From Eonycteris spelaea (lineage: Eukaryota; Chordata; Mammalia; Chiroptera; Pteropodidae), in NCBI GenBank assembly GCA_003508835.1, contig PUFA01000202.1, positions 2,604,001 to 2,668,000 of the forward strand: a stretch of 64,000 nt of DNA. Direction: 5' to 3'. Below the pieces are notes generated by a model, which worked only from the letters and a program-made list of their open reading frames with translations, was not told the DNA's origin and searched no databases. The translations under genes and the position numbers were made by a program. Position 1 is the stretch's first letter. Every line of letters starts with the position of its first letter. Shown here piece after piece: positions 63,741 through 64,000 of the stretch.

Positions 63741-64000
63741 TAGTAAGCGACAGAACCTGGGAGGGAACAAGGCCCTGGTCCTTGCCCACAAAGACCGTCT
63801 CATCTAGTCGAAACGATAAAACCACAAAGAGTCCTGTATGAAAAATAGATATCAGTGTAAGATAAAGAAGCAGGACAGTGGAGGGACTGTGATGAGGGGC
63901 AGGAATTCGTTACAGTGTCGGCAAAGCCTCCTCGGGACTGAGGGGTGAATGATTAGAAGTCCGCCAAGAGGAGGAGGGAGGGGGATGGCAAGAGCCATTC
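63741..64000 (-). repeat. L2 relic, 3' half, antisense, cut by the window end
   Basis: 'caaggccctggtccttgccc' with 'acaaagaccgtctcatctag' is the antisense L2 tail. 'gggactgaggggtgaatgat' with 'tagaagtccgccaagaggag' is the next antisense segment ('..gggtcttgaaggatgagtaggagttcgccaggcagag..'). The copy continues past the window. Confidence 0.65.

Noticed and set aside
1..64000. Bacterial or viral gene cluster with a novel system
   Set aside because: The dense MIR, L2, L1 and MLT1 relics and the lack of long coding frames show nuclear mammalian DNA. No operon or phage-like features occur.

Overview
This window looks like nuclear DNA from a placental mammal, with no protein-coding gene I can support. 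Nearly everything recognisable is decayed interspersed repeat: many LINE2 (L2) and MIR copies, several L1 fragments, MLT1-type LTRs and non-autonomous hAT-like DNA transposons, plus simple repeats. The short L1 3' ends at 3.47, 19.17, 34.2 and 55.43 kb resemble the L1 3' UTRs I know from laurasiatherian mammals, bats in particular. I see no Alu, B1/B2, carnivore SINEC, horse ERE or ruminant/pig SINE. A bat or another SINE-poor laurasiatherian is my best guess, but it stays a guess. Family names come from memory of consensus sequences, not from a search, so boundaries are approximate (often within 20-50 bases).

Layout. 0-7 kb: mostly unclassified, with a MIR, an L2 reverse-transcriptase fragment, an L1 3' end and another MIR. 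7.16-8.72 kb: a long antisense old L1 3' end. 9.4-14.7 kb: L1, L2 and MIR relics. 14.8-16.7 kb: an LTR-like block and two old L1 3' ends. 16.7-19.2 kb: mostly unclassified, with a (TG)n(CG)n tract. 19.2-22 kb: L1, a long L2, an MLT1A-like LTR and a (CT)n(CA)n tract. 22.8-28.8 kb: L1, MIRs, L2 tails, and two copies of an unidentified repeat of about 140 bp. 29.4-30.3 kb: the one strong CpG island. 30-37 kb: MIRs, a hAT-like element, an L2 with a MIR inside it, and a palindromic element split by L1. 37-46 kb: mostly unclassified, with L2 and MIR relics and a perfect 22-bp inverted repeat. 46-51 kb: two clear nested insertions, hAT in L2 and MLT1 in L2, both with target-site duplications. 51-58.6 kb: more L2, MIR, L1 and MER5A. 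58.6-64 kb: mostly repeat-free, lower in CpG, with an L2 running off the end.

There is no operon-like organisation. The stretch is best read as intergenic or intronic DNA holding one candidate regulatory island, at 29.4-30.3 kb. Long open frames in the GC-rich parts occur on both strands and look like composition effects. A few open frames coincide with L2 ORF2 relics. One short exon-shaped open segment, at 57,748-57,941, is listed as a weak candidate only.
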